This document shows positions 1 to 8,859 of a stretch of DNA of 64,000 nucleotides, in pieces. The position numbers and the translations under genes were made by a program. Each line of letters starts with the position of its first letter. Within the stretch, counting starts at the first letter, position 1. The notes beneath the pieces were generated by a model. The model searched no databases. It was given only the letters and a program-made list of their open reading frames with translations, and was not told the origin of the DNA. Source of the stretch: Flavobacterium chryseum (GTDB lineage Bacteria; Bacteroidota; Bacteroidia; Flavobacteriales; Flavobacteriaceae); the NCBI RefSeq assembly GCF_004362015.1, contig NZ_SNWW01000001.1, positions 731,288 through 795,287 of the forward strand, given 5' to 3'.

Positions 1-589
1 CTTTTTCTGTAATATCACAAGCTTTCTGAATCAAATCAATTTCTTCGCTTTCTTTTACAGAACGAATGCGTTGCAAAATTGGGTTGCTTTTTGCTACATT
101 GTGTGCAGGATAACGCTCTTTCCACCATTTTACAAAACGCGCTTCGCGAGTTTCAGTTTCAACCATTGCGCGGTAATGCTCGTTAGTATTAATGTACATC
201 GTATCAGCATACGTCATCATTTCGTTCAAAATTTTATGAAAATCTTGTAGCCAATAAACGGTTCTAATTCCCGAAACCTGAAAAGCACGTTCTTTACTTA
301 GTTTTTCACCTTCCCAAACCGCAATATGATCGTTGGTTTCTTTCAGAAAAAGAATCTCTTTTTGATTATCGTAAGGCGCATCCGGAAACAAAAGCAAAAT
401 ACTTTCTTCCTGATCTACACCGCTCAGATAAAAAATATCTCTGTGTTGTGCAAACGGCAAAGTACTGTCGGCACTAATTGGATAAATGTCATTTGAGTTG
501 AAAACGGCAACACTGTTAGGTTTCATTTCTGCCGTAAATTTTCTGCGATTTTTTACAAAAAGAGCGCTGCTTATTTGATGATATTTCAT
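1..589 (-). CDS. Aminopeptidase P family protein (M24B), N-terminal part; gene runs off the left edge
   Basis: The reverse strand is open from an ATG at 589 to the window edge (about 196 residues, no stop). The protein begins MKYHQISSALFVKNRRKF and contains FAQHRDIFYLSGVDQEES and a region rich in Trp and Tyr (GIRTVYWLQDFHKIL). This matches the N-terminal AMP_N domain of Xaa-Pro aminopeptidases, which remove an N-terminal residue preceding proline. The metal-binding pita-bread catalytic domain would lie outside the window, so activity cannot be judged. A good Bacteroidota promoter lies directly upstream, which supports the chosen start. Confidence 0.85.
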   Translation of the reverse strand, partial: MKYHQISSALFVKNRRKFTAEMKPNSVAVFNSNDIYPISADSTLPFAQHRDIFYLSGVDQEESILLLFPDAPYDNQKEILFLKETNDHIAVWEGEKLSKERAFQVSGIRTVYWLQDFHKILNEMMTYADTMYINTNEHYRAMVETETREARFVKWWKERYPAHNVAKSNPILQRIRSVKESEEIDLIQKACDITEK

Positions 590-617
590 AATAACTTAGT
601 TTTTGAACTTCGAATTT

Positions 618-649
618 CAAAATTACTATTTTTTGAAGAAGTAGAACAA
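618..649 (-). promoter_or_regulatory. Promoter of the aminopeptidase P gene
   Basis: On the minus strand a -33 TTG (647-649) is followed after 21 bp by TAATTTTG (618-625), a perfect fit to the Bacteroidota -7 consensus TAnnTTTG. The ATG at 589 follows about 28 bp later. Confidence 0.6.
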
Positions 650-800
650 AATTGGTTTATTAAAGTTTTCTTATTTGTTTGGGTTCTGTTTTTGGCCACA
701 GATTTCATTTGATTAAAAGGATTTTTTTCCAACATAGATTTTTCTTTTAAATCTTAGCAACTTAGCTTCTCAGAATCATAGGATCTTTATAAAAGCATTT

Positions 801-815
801 GCCCCGTGCCGGGGC
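801..815. repeat. GC-rich hairpin in the 590-932 intergenic gap
   Basis: GCCCCG-TGC-CGGGGC forms a perfect 6-bp stem in otherwise very AT-rich DNA. The flanking text (TTATAAAAGCATTTGCCCC) resembles one end of the element at 62609-62690, so it may be a remnant of the same dispersed repeat. Nothing else was seen in the 343-bp gap apart from the upstream promoter. Confidence 0.45.
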
Positions 816-932
816 CGCCTCAATCCCTTATTCAATTTAGGTTATAAGGATTTATTGTTATGTTAAAAATATGGTTTTATCAATTATAGGAATTTGTATA
901 TTCGTCCATGAATAATGAATTAAAAAAGATAA

Positions 933-1634
933 ATGAGATTTAAAACAATAATAGCAATTTTAACTTTGCTCTCTTTGTCATCTTGCACAAAAGAAATCCC
1001 GCCATCTATAAAATTAAAAGTCGAGTATTCAGATAAATCAAAAAAAGAAATTCCTCGAATTTATTTTATAGATGTCTATAAAGACGGAAAAATATTTAAA
1101 AAATACGAACGTTTTAGAAAACCTCATATTGAAAAAGAAATCTTAATGGATAGCCTGACCAATGGAGAATATGAATTTGTTTATTTGAATTTTTTAAATC
1201 AATCTTTAACCAAAACTGTCGAAATAAAAGAAAATAAGCAATATACTATTTCAATCAATCCTGATTATTCTGACTACAAAGATTTTATTGATAAATCACT
1301 TGTTCGTAATTTAGAAGACAATCAAAAGGTAGAATTCTTTTATAAAAGTTCAGGTTGTTTTCATTCTCTTGAAGGAAATTTAATAGTCAATAAAAAGGAT
1401 AATACGTATTATGCTGAAAGTCGTGGGTCGGCTAAAAAGCTGAATAAAAAAGAATTAGACGCGATAATCAAAATGGAGTGCGAATTGAATCTTTTACAAA
1501 AAGGCGGATGCACTACAAATGATCATTACATCGTTAAATTTGGAAATGAAGAAAAAGAATTTAACGATAGAACTTGTGCTTGGGAAGGCTGGACAAATAT
1601 GTTTAAACAAATTAATTTGAAGTATAATTTTTGA
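933..1634 (+). CDS. Hypothetical lipoprotein
   Basis: A 233-residue protein with an N-terminal hydrophobic segment ending in a lipobox (LSLSSC, Cys18), so it is probably a secreted lipoprotein. The body is Lys-rich and beta-prone. The C-terminal third has four cysteines (SSGCF, MECEL, GGCTT, RTCAW), which could form disulfides in the periplasm. I do not recognise the family. It stands alone between two intergenic stretches. The ATG is the only sensible start because it immediately precedes the signal peptide. Confidence 0.7.
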   Translation: MRFKTIIAILTLLSLSSCTKEIPPSIKLKVEYSDKSKKEIPRIYFIDVYKDGKIFKKYERFRKPHIEKEILMDSLTNGEYEFVYLNFLNQSLTKTVEIKENKQYTISINPDYSDYKDFIDKSLVRNLEDNQKVEFFYKSSGCFHSLEGNLIVNKKDNTYYAESRGSAKKLNKKELDAIIKMECELNLLQKGGCTTNDHYIVKFGNEEKEFNDRTCAWEGWTNMFKQINLKYNF

Positions 1635-1862
1635 AATTAAATAGTTACGCTTGTAAAAGATGATTTTTAATAAAACTACTTTATGAAACCAACTACTAAA
1701 TTCTTTATTTCAATCCTCATAATTGGTAACCACAAATAGTAAAAGATTCGAAAATGTTTTGATTTATAAAAATCTTGGTTTTAATTTGATACATAATAAG
1801 TTTACGATTTATAAGTAATGATTTTTTGTAAATTTGAAATGATAATAATCTAAATTAATCAA

Positions 1863-2234
1863 TTGAATAAGTATTTAAAATATCTAATTTATCTCTTTCT
1901 AACTTTTGTTGTGATTGCGAATGACGGAACATTATTTCCTCAGTCTAAGTCGGCAGATTATTATCAATCATCTTTTGTGATTGTTAAGAGAGAATTAGAT
2001 TTTAAAAAATCTCGTTTATACGTATTCAATCGATTTGTTCGCCGATTAAAAATTGCGTTTTCTATTCCTGTAAATTATCTTGATTTTAAAAAGGTTCTCG
2101 ATTTTCAAATGAGAGTTATTCAAAAATTGCAAAACATTCTTCATCAAAATATAGATTCATTTATAAGACAATCCTGTTTTATGAATGAAATATTAAATTC
2201 AAACAACTTTTATAAAAGTTTATACAGCGCTTAA
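1863..2234 (+). CDS. Hypothetical small protein with N-terminal hydrophobic segment
   Basis: A 123-residue frame opening with TTG (MNKYLKYLIYLFLTFVVI), a signal-peptide or anchor-like segment, followed by a basic region (SRLYVFNRFVRRLKIAF). No upstream ATG is available in frame, so translation depends on a TTG start. I do not recognise a family. It lies 77 bp ahead of another small frame (2312-2491), and a hairpin separates the two. The frame could be non-coding, but the length and the N-terminal hydrophobic pattern argue for a gene. Confidence 0.45.
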   Translation: MNKYLKYLIYLFLTFVVIANDGTLFPQSKSADYYQSSFVIVKRELDFKKSRLYVFNRFVRRLKIAFSIPVNYLDFKKVLDFQMRVIQKLQNILHQNIDSFIRQSCFMNEILNSNNFYKSLYSA

Positions 2235-2252
2235 GAAGTTTCTCTTCTGCGC

Positions 2253-2275
2253 TTTTATGCGCTTAACGCATAAAA
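2253..2275. other. Hairpin between two small genes
   Basis: TTTTATGCG-CTTAA-CGCATAAAA is a perfect 9-bp stem with a 5-nt loop, located just after the stop at 2234. It has no T-tract, so it may be a processing or attenuation structure rather than a full terminator. Confidence 0.4.
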
Positions 2276-2311
2276 TGATAAAATAATGTCTAATCACTTA
2301 TCATTTTCAAA

Positions 2312-2491
2312 ATGTATAAACACAAAAATAAAACACGTTTAGAGCAATCTAAGCGACCATTATTTTGGTTAAAAAGAAAAATACTCGTAATAATGACCGC
2401 ATTTATGTTAGGAATGGCAAATGGAATGCATACGCAGGATGAAGCTTTAAAAGGAAATCAAAATTATACGGAACAACATAAAAAGGATTGA
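2312..2491 (+). CDS. Very small hypothetical membrane-associated protein
   Basis: A 59-residue frame from ATG at 2312 to TGA at 2489-2491. It starts with a basic stretch (MYKHKNKTRLEQSKRP), then FWLKRKILVIMTAFMLGMANG, a short hydrophobic helix, and a polar tail ending EQHKKD. The arrangement of positive charge before one helix suggests a single-span inner-membrane protein. Family and function are not recognised. It was found by reading the frame directly. Confidence 0.4.
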   Translation: MYKHKNKTRLEQSKRPLFWLKRKILVIMTAFMLGMANGMHTQDEALKGNQNYTEQHKKD

Positions 2492-2558
2492 TTTTTATGA
2501 CTAAGGAACCTTTGTCAAAGTTTAAAACTTTGATAAAGGTTTTGTAAGCGTAAAGTAT

Positions 2559-2657
2559 GTCTTCCTGAGCAAAGTCGAAGGACAAGTAAGTAGCTCGACA
2601 ATGTGGATTCGCTTTGCGTGAATTTCGGGCATGTCTTTCGACTTAGCTCAGCAGGAC
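2559..2657. repeat. Inverted pair of CTGAGCnAAGTCGAAG intergenic repeats
   Basis: Copy 1 (2559-2583) contains CTGAGCAAAGTCGAAGGAC. Copy 2 (2633-2657) carries the reverse complement with four changes (CTGAGCTAAGTCGAAAGAC). The two face each other across about 50 bp, as in REP or BIME-like elements. A further copy lies at 42754-42775. The 2235-2725 gap also holds TTTGTCAAAGTTTAAAACTTTGATAAAGG (split here as TTTGTCAAAG and CTTTGATAAAGG), which resembles 55584-55612. Confidence 0.6.
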
Positions 2658-2670
2658 AAGATTGACATAA

Positions 2671-2702
2671 AAAAAACCGAGGCAAAATTGCTTCGGTTTT
2701 TA
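2671..2702 (-). terminator. Terminator downstream of mvaS
   Basis: AAAACCGAGGCAA pairs with TTGCTTCGGTTTT (one wobble pair, 2-nt loop). It has A-runs on one side and T-runs on the other, so it could work in both directions. It lies 24 bp past the mvaS stop. Confidence 0.7.
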
Positions 2703-2725
2703 TTGGAATTTGTAAAATTTGAAAT

Positions 2726-4087
2726 TTAATCAACCCATTTATAATATCTCGCCCCAATCAAATTAGGAATTTCTTTTTCAATTCGATCTAAAACCCATTC
2801 GTTTTTAGGATTTCGAACACTTTGCTTTTGTTCTTTTTTATGTAGACTTTCATAAGTTTCAAAACCAATTTCAATGCTTTCTTCAAGATTTTCAAAAAGT
2901 TTGGTTTTGGCTATAGCAGATTTCCATTGTGGTTGAATCGTTCCTTCAAAAACTTTCGATTTTGATCCGCTTCCATAAGCCAGGAAACCGAATTTTGTCC
3001 CGGTAATTTCTTGTTTTGTATCGTAATAATGAGCCAAAGTCGATAATAATCCCATGAAAATGGAACCGGTGTAAAGATTTCCTATTAAAGACGAAGCCAA
3101 TTCTGCAGGTTGTAATTTGTCCGTTACAAATTTTCGGTACTCGTCAGATTTTCCAACTTCTTTAATTTTGTTTTGATAATCTGCAGGTTCAATATTTTCT
3201 GCAATAATTTTATTAGCGTGATCTAAAGCGTAAATCTCAGATAACATTCTGCGTCCCTGAAAGGAATAGGGAAGGTGCATGATAATGCTGTTCCAGGAAT
3301 TGTATAAAGTTTCGGTTGTGTTTTTTAATTTTTTGAATGAAAAGTAAGCATTTCGCGTACGATCCATATAACATTGGTTGGAATATTGACCGTCAAAAAC
3401 AGGCTGATCTTTGTGAATTTCGATTTCATTTTCTAAATTATCAAACCACGGATCATTGTTTTCATTTTGTGTAATCGCTTCTTTTGAAATGCTTCTGTAC
3501 GGTTTAAAAAAGTCAAAAACGCCTTTTGTGCTTGTTGCCCAATTTTCATCAAAAGCGATTATTCTTGGGTTTGAAGTTACCAACATTGCCAAAGCTCCTG
3601 CACCTTGTGTATATTCTCCAGTAGAGTTTAAATCGTATTTAGCAAAATCTGTTGTAACGACAATTGCTTTTTTAGTTGGATTCAGTTTTACAAAATCAAT
3701 GCAATTTTGCAAAGCATCAACGCCACCAATACAGGCAAAAGTAAAATCAACGACATCGCATTCGGCTAATAAATCTTCACCAAATTTTTGTTCCATTAGG
3801 CTGATTAAGAAAGAACTAATTGGCTTAGAACTGTCAATTCCACTTTCAGTTCCAACATAAATTCTGCTGATTTCACTTAGATTTATTTCGTTGTCAAAAA
3901 TTAATTTTGTTAAAGCGTTTGCCCCAAAAACAACGGCATCCTGATGAACATCCGGAAGGGTCATTTTTAGTAACCCGAGACCTTTTTCTAATTTTTCTGG
4001 TTCAATATTTCTGGCGATCGCCAAAGTTTTGATGGGTAAATGTATGTTAGCTACATCAAAAGAGATAGCGTCTATTCCTGTTTTCAT
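2726..4087 (-). CDS. mvaS: Hydroxymethylglutaryl-CoA synthase
   Basis: A 453-residue protein of the thiolase fold that condenses acetyl-CoA with acetoacetyl-CoA to HMG-CoA, the first committed step of the mevalonate or leucine-type branched metabolism. The HMG-CoA synthase signature residues are visible: Glu81 in GTESGIDS, the nucleophile Cys119 in FACIGGVDAL, and a histidine at 271 in MHLPYSFQGRR. Late motifs (LIGNLYTGS, YGSGSKS) also match the family. The length is normal. It is a single gene running opposite to the sdh operon. It could belong to a polyketide-type HCS, but the neighbourhood has no polyketide genes, so a primary metabolic role is more likely. Confidence 0.9.
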   Translation of the reverse strand: MKTGIDAISFDVANIHLPIKTLAIARNIEPEKLEKGLGLLKMTLPDVHQDAVVFGANALTKLIFDNEINLSEISRIYVGTESGIDSSKPISSFLISLMEQKFGEDLLAECDVVDFTFACIGGVDALQNCIDFVKLNPTKKAIVVTTDFAKYDLNSTGEYTQGAGALAMLVTSNPRIIAFDENWATSTKGVFDFFKPYRSISKEAITQNENNDPWFDNLENEIEIHKDQPVFDGQYSNQCYMDRTRNAYFSFKKLKNTTETLYNSWNSIIMHLPYSFQGRRMLSEIYALDHANKIIAENIEPADYQNKIKEVGKSDEYRKFVTDKLQPAELASSLIGNLYTGSIFMGLLSTLAHYYDTKQEITGTKFGFLAYGSGSKSKVFEGTIQPQWKSAIAKTKLFENLEESIEIGFETYESLHKKEQKQSVRNPKNEWVLDRIEKEIPNLIGARYYKWVD

Positions 4088-4246
4088 TCTGCTTTTTTTT
4101 GAAGCCGATAAAGGTAAAATTATGCTTCTGAAATTGCGCGGTTTTGCTTCATTAAAATTTAGTTTAGAATCACTTTTGAGGAAAATAAATCAAAAGCGTA
4201 AAAAAAATAACAATTTAGTAATTACATAAATGTCAGGTTTTCGTTA

Positions 4247-4316
4247 AAAGAGCTTCGGAATAAATCCTATTTTGTTGTTTTTAAATAATTTGATGAATTG
4301 TCAGTTAAAGCTCTTT
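4247..4316. other. Inverted repeat ahead of the sdh promoter
   Basis: AAAGAGCTT (4247-4255) and AAGCTCTTT (4308-4316) are perfect 9-bp inverted arms 52 bp apart, just upstream of the sdh -33 element. It may be an operator pair or the base of a long hairpin. Confidence 0.35.
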
Positions 4317-4344
4317 AAAATCATTATAAATAACAACGAAATGG

Positions 4345-4375
4345 TTGTAGTTCTTTTCTATTTGAGTTATTTTTG
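4345..4375 (+). promoter_or_regulatory. Promoter of the sdhCAB operon
   Basis: TTG (4345-4347), 20 bp, then TATTTTTG (4368-4375). Both boxes and the spacing match the Bacteroidota housekeeping consensus. The sdhC ATG is at 4409. Confidence 0.75.
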
Positions 4376-4408
4376 TGTAATTTTTTAAAACAAACTACTT
4401 AAACACTT

Positions 4409-5074
4409 ATGGCACAATCTGCACAGTTGAATGCTTCCATCTTAAAGAAAGTGGCTATGGCTCTTTCGGGAATATTCTTAATCACGTTTTTAGCGCTGCA
4501 TGTTTCCTTAAATTTTATTTCAATTATTAGTGAAAATGTTTTTAACGAAGCTTCTCACTTTATGGGATACAATCCGCTGATTCAATATGTAATGCAACCA
4601 GTTTTGGCATTCGGTGTAATTTTTCATTTCGTAATGGGATTTGTACTGACCGCTCAAAATAGCGCTGCAAGACCAATTTCGTATGCAAAATACAACGGAG
4701 CTGCTAATGCTTCATGGAGTTCAAGAAATATGATTATTTCTGGATTGGTTATTTTAGCTTTCTTAGGATTGCATTTTTATGATTTTTGGTTTCCTGAAGT
4801 TAATTACAAATATATTGCAGGTGCAGCACCAGATGCTACAAGATATTATGGAGAGTTAGTTCATAAATTTCACGATCCAATTCGTACTGCTATCTATTGT
4901 GTGTCTTTTGTATTATTAGGATTTCACCTTTGGCACGGATTCGGTTCATCTCTTCAATCTATGGGGATGCACAATAAGTATTCAAGATTTTTAAGTAAAG
5001 TTGGTTATGGTTTTGCGGTAATTGTACCTGCACTTTTCATCATCATCGCATTATTTCATCATTTCAATAATTAA
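4409..5074 (+). CDS. sdhC: Succinate dehydrogenase/fumarate reductase cytochrome b558 subunit
   Basis: A 221-residue integral membrane protein with about five hydrophobic spans (for example [47 protein letters not shown], and the C-terminal [17 protein letters not shown]). Several histidines sit inside or near the helices ([30 protein letters not shown]), as expected for the di-haem b558-type anchor. It anchors the flavoprotein and iron-sulfur subunits and passes electrons to menaquinone. It is the first gene of the operon, 11 bp before sdhA. The gene order C-A-B is usual for Bacteroidota. Confidence 0.95.
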   Translation: MAQSAQLNASILKKVAMALSGIFLITFLALHVSLNFISIISENVFNEASHFMGYNPLIQYVMQPVLAFGVIFHFVMGFVLTAQNSAARPISYAKYNGAANASWSSRNMIISGLVILAFLGLHFYDFWFPEVNYKYIAGAAPDATRYYGELVHKFHDPIRTAIYCVSFVLLGFHLWHGFGSSLQSMGMHNKYSRFLSKVGYGFAVIVPALFIIIALFHHFNN

Positions 5075-5085
5075 TATCAATTATA

Positions 5086-7086
5086 ATGGCATTAGATTCA
5101 AAAATTCCAAATGGTCCAATATCGGACAAATGGACAAATTATAAAGATCATATTAATTTAGTAAACCCTGCAAACAAACGTAATTTAGATATTATCATTG
5201 TTGGTACAGGTTTAGCTGGAGGTTCTGCTGCGGCTACTTTGGCTGAACTGGGATATAACGTAAAAGCATTTTGCTTTCAGGATTCACCAAGACGTGCGCA
5301 CTCTATTGCGGCACAAGGTGGTATCAATGCAGCAAAAAATTATAAAGGTGATGGTGACTCAGTTTACAGATTGTTCTACGATACTGTAAAAGGGGGTGAC
5401 TACCGTGCGCGTGAAGCAAACGTTCACCGTTTAGCTGAAGTTTCTGCAAATATTATCGACCAGTGTGTGGCTCAAGGTGTGCCATTGGCTCGTGAATATG
5501 GAGGACTTTTAGACAACCGTTCTTTTGGAGGAACTCTAGTTTCTCGTACTTTTTACGCACAAGGACAAACCGGGCAACAATTATTGTTAGGAGCTTACTC
5601 AGCAATGAACCGTCAGATTGGTCGTGGAAAAGTAAAAATGTACAACCGTCACGAAATGCTGGATTTAGTAATCGTTGATGGAAAAGCAAGAGGTATTATC
5701 GCTCGTAACTTAATTACAGGAGAAATAGAAAGACATTCTGCTCATGCAGTAGTAGTTGGTTCTGGAGGATATGGAAACGTATTTTTCTTGTCAACTAACG
5801 CTATGGGAAGTAACGCGACAGCAGCTTGGAAAATTCATAAAAAAGGAGCGTTTTTTGCAAATCCTTGCTACACACAAATTCACCCAACATGTATTCCGGT
5901 TTCTGGAGATCACCAGTCTAAATTGACTTTGATGTCTGAATCGTTACGTAATGACGGTCGTATTTGGGTTCCTGCAAAACTAGAAGACGCTAAGGCAATT
6001 CGCGAAGGAAAGAAAAAAGCAACTGATTTATCTGAAGCTGAAAGAGATTATTTCTTAGAAAGAAGATATCCTGCTTTTGGTAACTTAGTACCTCGTGACG
6101 TAGCATCTCGTGCTGCAAAAGAAAGATGTGATGCAGGTTTTGGAGTTAATAAAACAGGAGAAGCAGTTTACTTAGACTTTGCTGCGGCAATTCAACGTTA
6201 CGGAACTGAAGAAGCTTACGTAAAAGGTTTAGATGCTAATGATAAAGTATTGGTAACTAAATTAGGAGCTGAAATCGTGAAAAGTAAATACGGAAACTTA
6301 TTCCAGATGTATTACAAAATCGTTGATGAGGATCCTTATACAACACCAATGATGATTTACCCGGCGGTTCACTACACTATGGGTGGAACTTGGGTTGATT
6401 ATAACTTAATGACTACTATTCCGGGATGTTTCTCAATTGGAGAATCTAACTTCTCTGATCACGGAGCAAACAGACTTGGAGCTTCTGCTTTGATGCAAGG
6501 TTTAGCTGATGGATATTTTGTTCTTCCTTATACTATTGGAGATTATTTGGCTCCGGATATTAAAATGGGACCAATCTCTACAGATTTACCGGAATTCGTT
6601 GAAGCTGAGAAAAATGTAAAAGATCAAATCGATAGATTTATCAATAATAAAGGAACTCATTCTGTAGATTATTTCCATAAGAAATTAGGAAAAATTATGT
6701 GGAATAAAGTTGGTATGGCTCGTAATGCTAAAGGTTTAACCGAAGCTATCGAAGAAATTGCTGCTTTACGTGAAGAGTTTTATAGAGATGTAAAAGTGCC
6801 AGGAAGCGCTTACGAATTTAATCAGGAATTAGAGAAAGCGACACGTGTTGCCGATTTCTTAGAATTAGGTGAATTGTTCGCGAAAGATGCTTTACACCGT
6901 AACGAATCTTGTGGTGGTCACTTCCGTGAAGAATATCAAACAGAAGAAGGAGAAGCACTTCGTGACGATGAGAACTTTGCATACGTTGCAGCTTGGGAAT
7001 ACAAAGGAAAACCAAGTGATGCCGTGTTACACAAAGAACCTCTGGTTTATGAAAACATTAAATTAGTACAGCGTAGTTACAAATAG
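5086..7086 (+). CDS. sdhA: Succinate dehydrogenase/fumarate reductase flavoprotein subunit
   Basis: A 666-residue FAD protein that interconverts succinate and fumarate. The N-terminus has the dinucleotide-binding motif [20 protein letters not shown], followed by [15 protein letters not shown], the region around the histidine that carries covalent FAD in this family. Further family motifs are [19 protein letters not shown] and [16 protein letters not shown] near residues 260-480. The C-terminal helical domain contains [12 protein letters not shown]. The length matches the b558-type family, which is longer than the E. coli enzyme. It is co-transcribed with sdhC and sdhB. Confidence 0.97.
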   Translation: MALDSKIPNGPISDKWTNYKDHINLVNPANKRNLDIIIVGTGLAGGSAAATLAELGYNVKAFCFQDSPRRAHSIAAQGGINAAKNYKGDGDSVYRLFYDTVKGGDYRAREANVHRLAEVSANIIDQCVAQGVPLAREYGGLLDNRSFGGTLVSRTFYAQGQTGQQLLLGAYSAMNRQIGRGKVKMYNRHEMLDLVIVDGKARGIIARNLITGEIERHSAHAVVVGSGGYGNVFFLSTNAMGSNATAAWKIHKKGAFFANPCYTQIHPTCIPVSGDHQSKLTLMSESLRNDGRIWVPAKLEDAKAIREGKKKATDLSEAERDYFLERRYPAFGNLVPRDVASRAAKERCDAGFGVNKTGEAVYLDFAAAIQRYGTEEAYVKGLDANDKVLVTKLGAEIVKSKYGNLFQMYYKIVDEDPYTTPMMIYPAVHYTMGGTWVDYNLMTTIPGCFSIGESNFSDHGANRLGASALMQGLADGYFVLPYTIGDYLAPDIKMGPISTDLPEFVEAEKNVKDQIDRFINNKGTHSVDYFHKKLGKIMWNKVGMARNAKGLTEAIEEIAALREEFYRDVKVPGSAYEFNQELEKATRVADFLELGELFAKDALHRNESCGGHFREEYQTEEGEALRDDENFAYVAAWEYKGKPSDAVLHKEPLVYENIKLVQRSYK

Positions 7087-7178
7087 CAATTAGTCAAAAG
7101 ACAGAAGTCTTAAAGTCAAATGGCTCAATGTTAGCTGACTTTCGACTTTCGACTTTATGACCTTCAAACTAAAACAGT
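7087..7178 (+). repeat. Spacer between sdhA and sdhB with GACTTTC repeats
   Basis: A 92-bp spacer containing GACTTTCGACTTTCGACTTT (7137-7156), with matching AAAGTC on the other arm (TTAAAGTCAAA near 7111). It may fold into a hairpin between the two coding regions. Similar AAAGTCnAAAGTC strings occur at 48911-48960, so this may be a dispersed low-complexity element. Confidence 0.45.
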
Positions 7179-7925
7179 ATGAAACTTACATTAAAAATAT
7201 GGCGTCAAAAAAACGCCCAAGATAAAGGTGGAATTGTTGATTATCCAATCGACGGAATTGAACCAGATATGTCTTTCCTTGAAATGCTTGATGTTCTTAA
7301 CGAGCAATTAATCAATAAAGGAGAAGAGCCTGTAGCATTTGACCACGATTGTCGTGAGGGAATTTGCGGAATGTGTTCTTTATTCATTAACGGAGAAGCG
7401 CACGGTCCAGACAGAGGTGTTACAACTTGTCAATTACACATGCGTATGTTTAAAGATGGCGATACGATTTTTATCGAGCCATTTAGAGCAAAAGCTTTTC
7501 CTGTAATTAAAGATTTAGTTGTTGACAGAAGTTCTTTCGACAGAATTCAACACGCAGGAGGATTTATCTCGGTAAATACTTCAGGAAACACAATTGATGC
7601 CAATACAATTCCGGTGAACAAACACGATGCAGATAAATCATTTGATGCTGCAGCTTGTATTGGTTGTGGAGCTTGTGTTGCAACTTGTAAAAACTCATCA
7701 GCAATGTTATTCGTTGCAGCAAAAGTATCTCAATATGCTTTATTGCCTCAAGGTCAGGTTGAAGCTGTTGATCGTGTTTTAAACATGGTACACCAAATGG
7801 ATCACGAAGGTTTTGGTAACTGTACCAACACCGGAGCTTGTGAAGTAGAATGCCCTAAAGGAATTTCTCTTGAAAATATCGCACGTATGAACCGTGAATA
7901 TTTATCTGCAAGCTTAAAAGGATAA
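7179..7925 (+). CDS. sdhB: Succinate dehydrogenase/fumarate reductase iron-sulfur subunit
   Basis: A 248-residue protein carrying three Fe-S clusters between the flavin and the quinone. The 2Fe-2S ligands are in [15 protein letters not shown] with a later Cys in TTCQLH. The 4Fe-4S and 3Fe-4S ligands lie in [13 protein letters not shown] and [16 protein letters not shown]. The order and spacing are those of the FrdB/SdhB family. It is the last gene of the operon and is followed by a strong terminator. Confidence 0.96.
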   Translation: MKLTLKIWRQKNAQDKGGIVDYPIDGIEPDMSFLEMLDVLNEQLINKGEEPVAFDHDCREGICGMCSLFINGEAHGPDRGVTTCQLHMRMFKDGDTIFIEPFRAKAFPVIKDLVVDRSSFDRIQHAGGFISVNTSGNTIDANTIPVNKHDADKSFDAAACIGCGACVATCKNSSAMLFVAAKVSQYALLPQGQVEAVDRVLNMVHQMDHEGFGNCTNTGACEVECPKGISLENIARMNREYLSASLKG

Positions 7926-7950
7926 TCTAAAAAAGATTAAATTATATTAA

Positions 7951-7984
7951 AAAACGCATTCATTAATTTGGATGCGTTTTTTGT
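7951..7984 (+). terminator. Terminator of the sdh operon
   Basis: AAAACGCAT pairs with ATGCGTTTT around an AT-rich loop and is followed by TTTTGTTTTT, 26 bp after the sdhB stop. Confidence 0.75.
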
Positions 7985-8061
7985 TTTTAGAAGACACCTT
8001 TTTATGTTTCGCAATACTATTGTATTAAATGCTTAAATTTGTTTACGTAAAAAGTATTGGA

Positions 8062-8835
8062 ATGAATGATCATGAATTAATAAATTATACCAAAGAGGAA
8101 AGGAAAAATCACATCTTAAAAGAGATTAACCTGCATACTCGCGTAAGTTTCGAAACACTTTCGGCGAAACTGGGTGTTTCGGAAGATACGATAAGACGTG
8201 ATATTAATGAACTTGAATCAGAGTTATTGTTGATTAAAGTGAAGGGTGGTGCGATGACTAAAGGATATCATTATTCATCCTCAAACCAAACATATGAAGT
8301 AGAATCAAAACAAATAATTGCTCAGAAAACGATTAGTCTGCTGCATGATGGTATGGTTTTAATCCTTGATGGAGGAACTACGATTAGAGAGTTTATCCGA
8401 TTAATTCCAAATGATTTAAATCTGACCATTTTTACTATTACTGTAGTTACTGCTGTGGAACTTTTAGATAAACCCAATATTAAAGTCATAATGATTGGAG
8501 GCAGTATATCATCTTACAGTCAAATGTGTGTGAGTGGAGAAGTATATCATCAATTGGCAAATATTAAAGCAGATTTATTGATTTTAGGAACAAATGCTTT
8601 AGACATTGACGGTGGTTATTCTGATTCGGATTGGGAAACGGTACAAGTCAAAAAAGCGATGATACAAGCTTCAAAAAAAACAGCCATTATAACAATTACT
8701 GAAAAGCTTAATACGGTGCTGAAAATGAAAATTGCGAGCTTATCTGAAGTTGATTATATCGTTACGGAAGTTGATCCGAAAAACGAAAAGCTAAAAGCAT
8801 ATAAAACGGCTTTTCCAGATTTAGTTCTTATTTAA
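8062..8835 (+). CDS. DeoR/GlpR family transcriptional regulator
   Basis: A 257-residue sugar-metabolism type repressor. The N-terminal winged helix (VSFETLSAKLGVSEDTIRRD, then INELE) is followed by the family sensor domain, with ILDGGTTIREF, MIGGSISSYSQMCVSG and LGTNALDIDGGYSDSD, which resembles the phosphosugar isomerase fold. The ligand cannot be inferred because the nearest gene, an omega-amidase, is not a sugar enzyme. The ATG at 8062 (MNDHELINY) is preferred. An ATG at 8029 would add 11 residues that are not family-like. It probably represses targets elsewhere. Confidence 0.88.
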   Translation: MNDHELINYTKEERKNHILKEINLHTRVSFETLSAKLGVSEDTIRRDINELESELLLIKVKGGAMTKGYHYSSSNQTYEVESKQIIAQKTISLLHDGMVLILDGGTTIREFIRLIPNDLNLTIFTITVVTAVELLDKPNIKVIMIGGSISSYSQMCVSGEVYHQLANIKADLLILGTNALDIDGGYSDSDWETVQVKKAMIQASKKTAIITITEKLNTVLKMKIASLSEVDYIVTEVDPKNEKLKAYKTAFPDLVLI

Positions 8836-8859
8836 TCTTACGCTCAAAATTCATATAAA

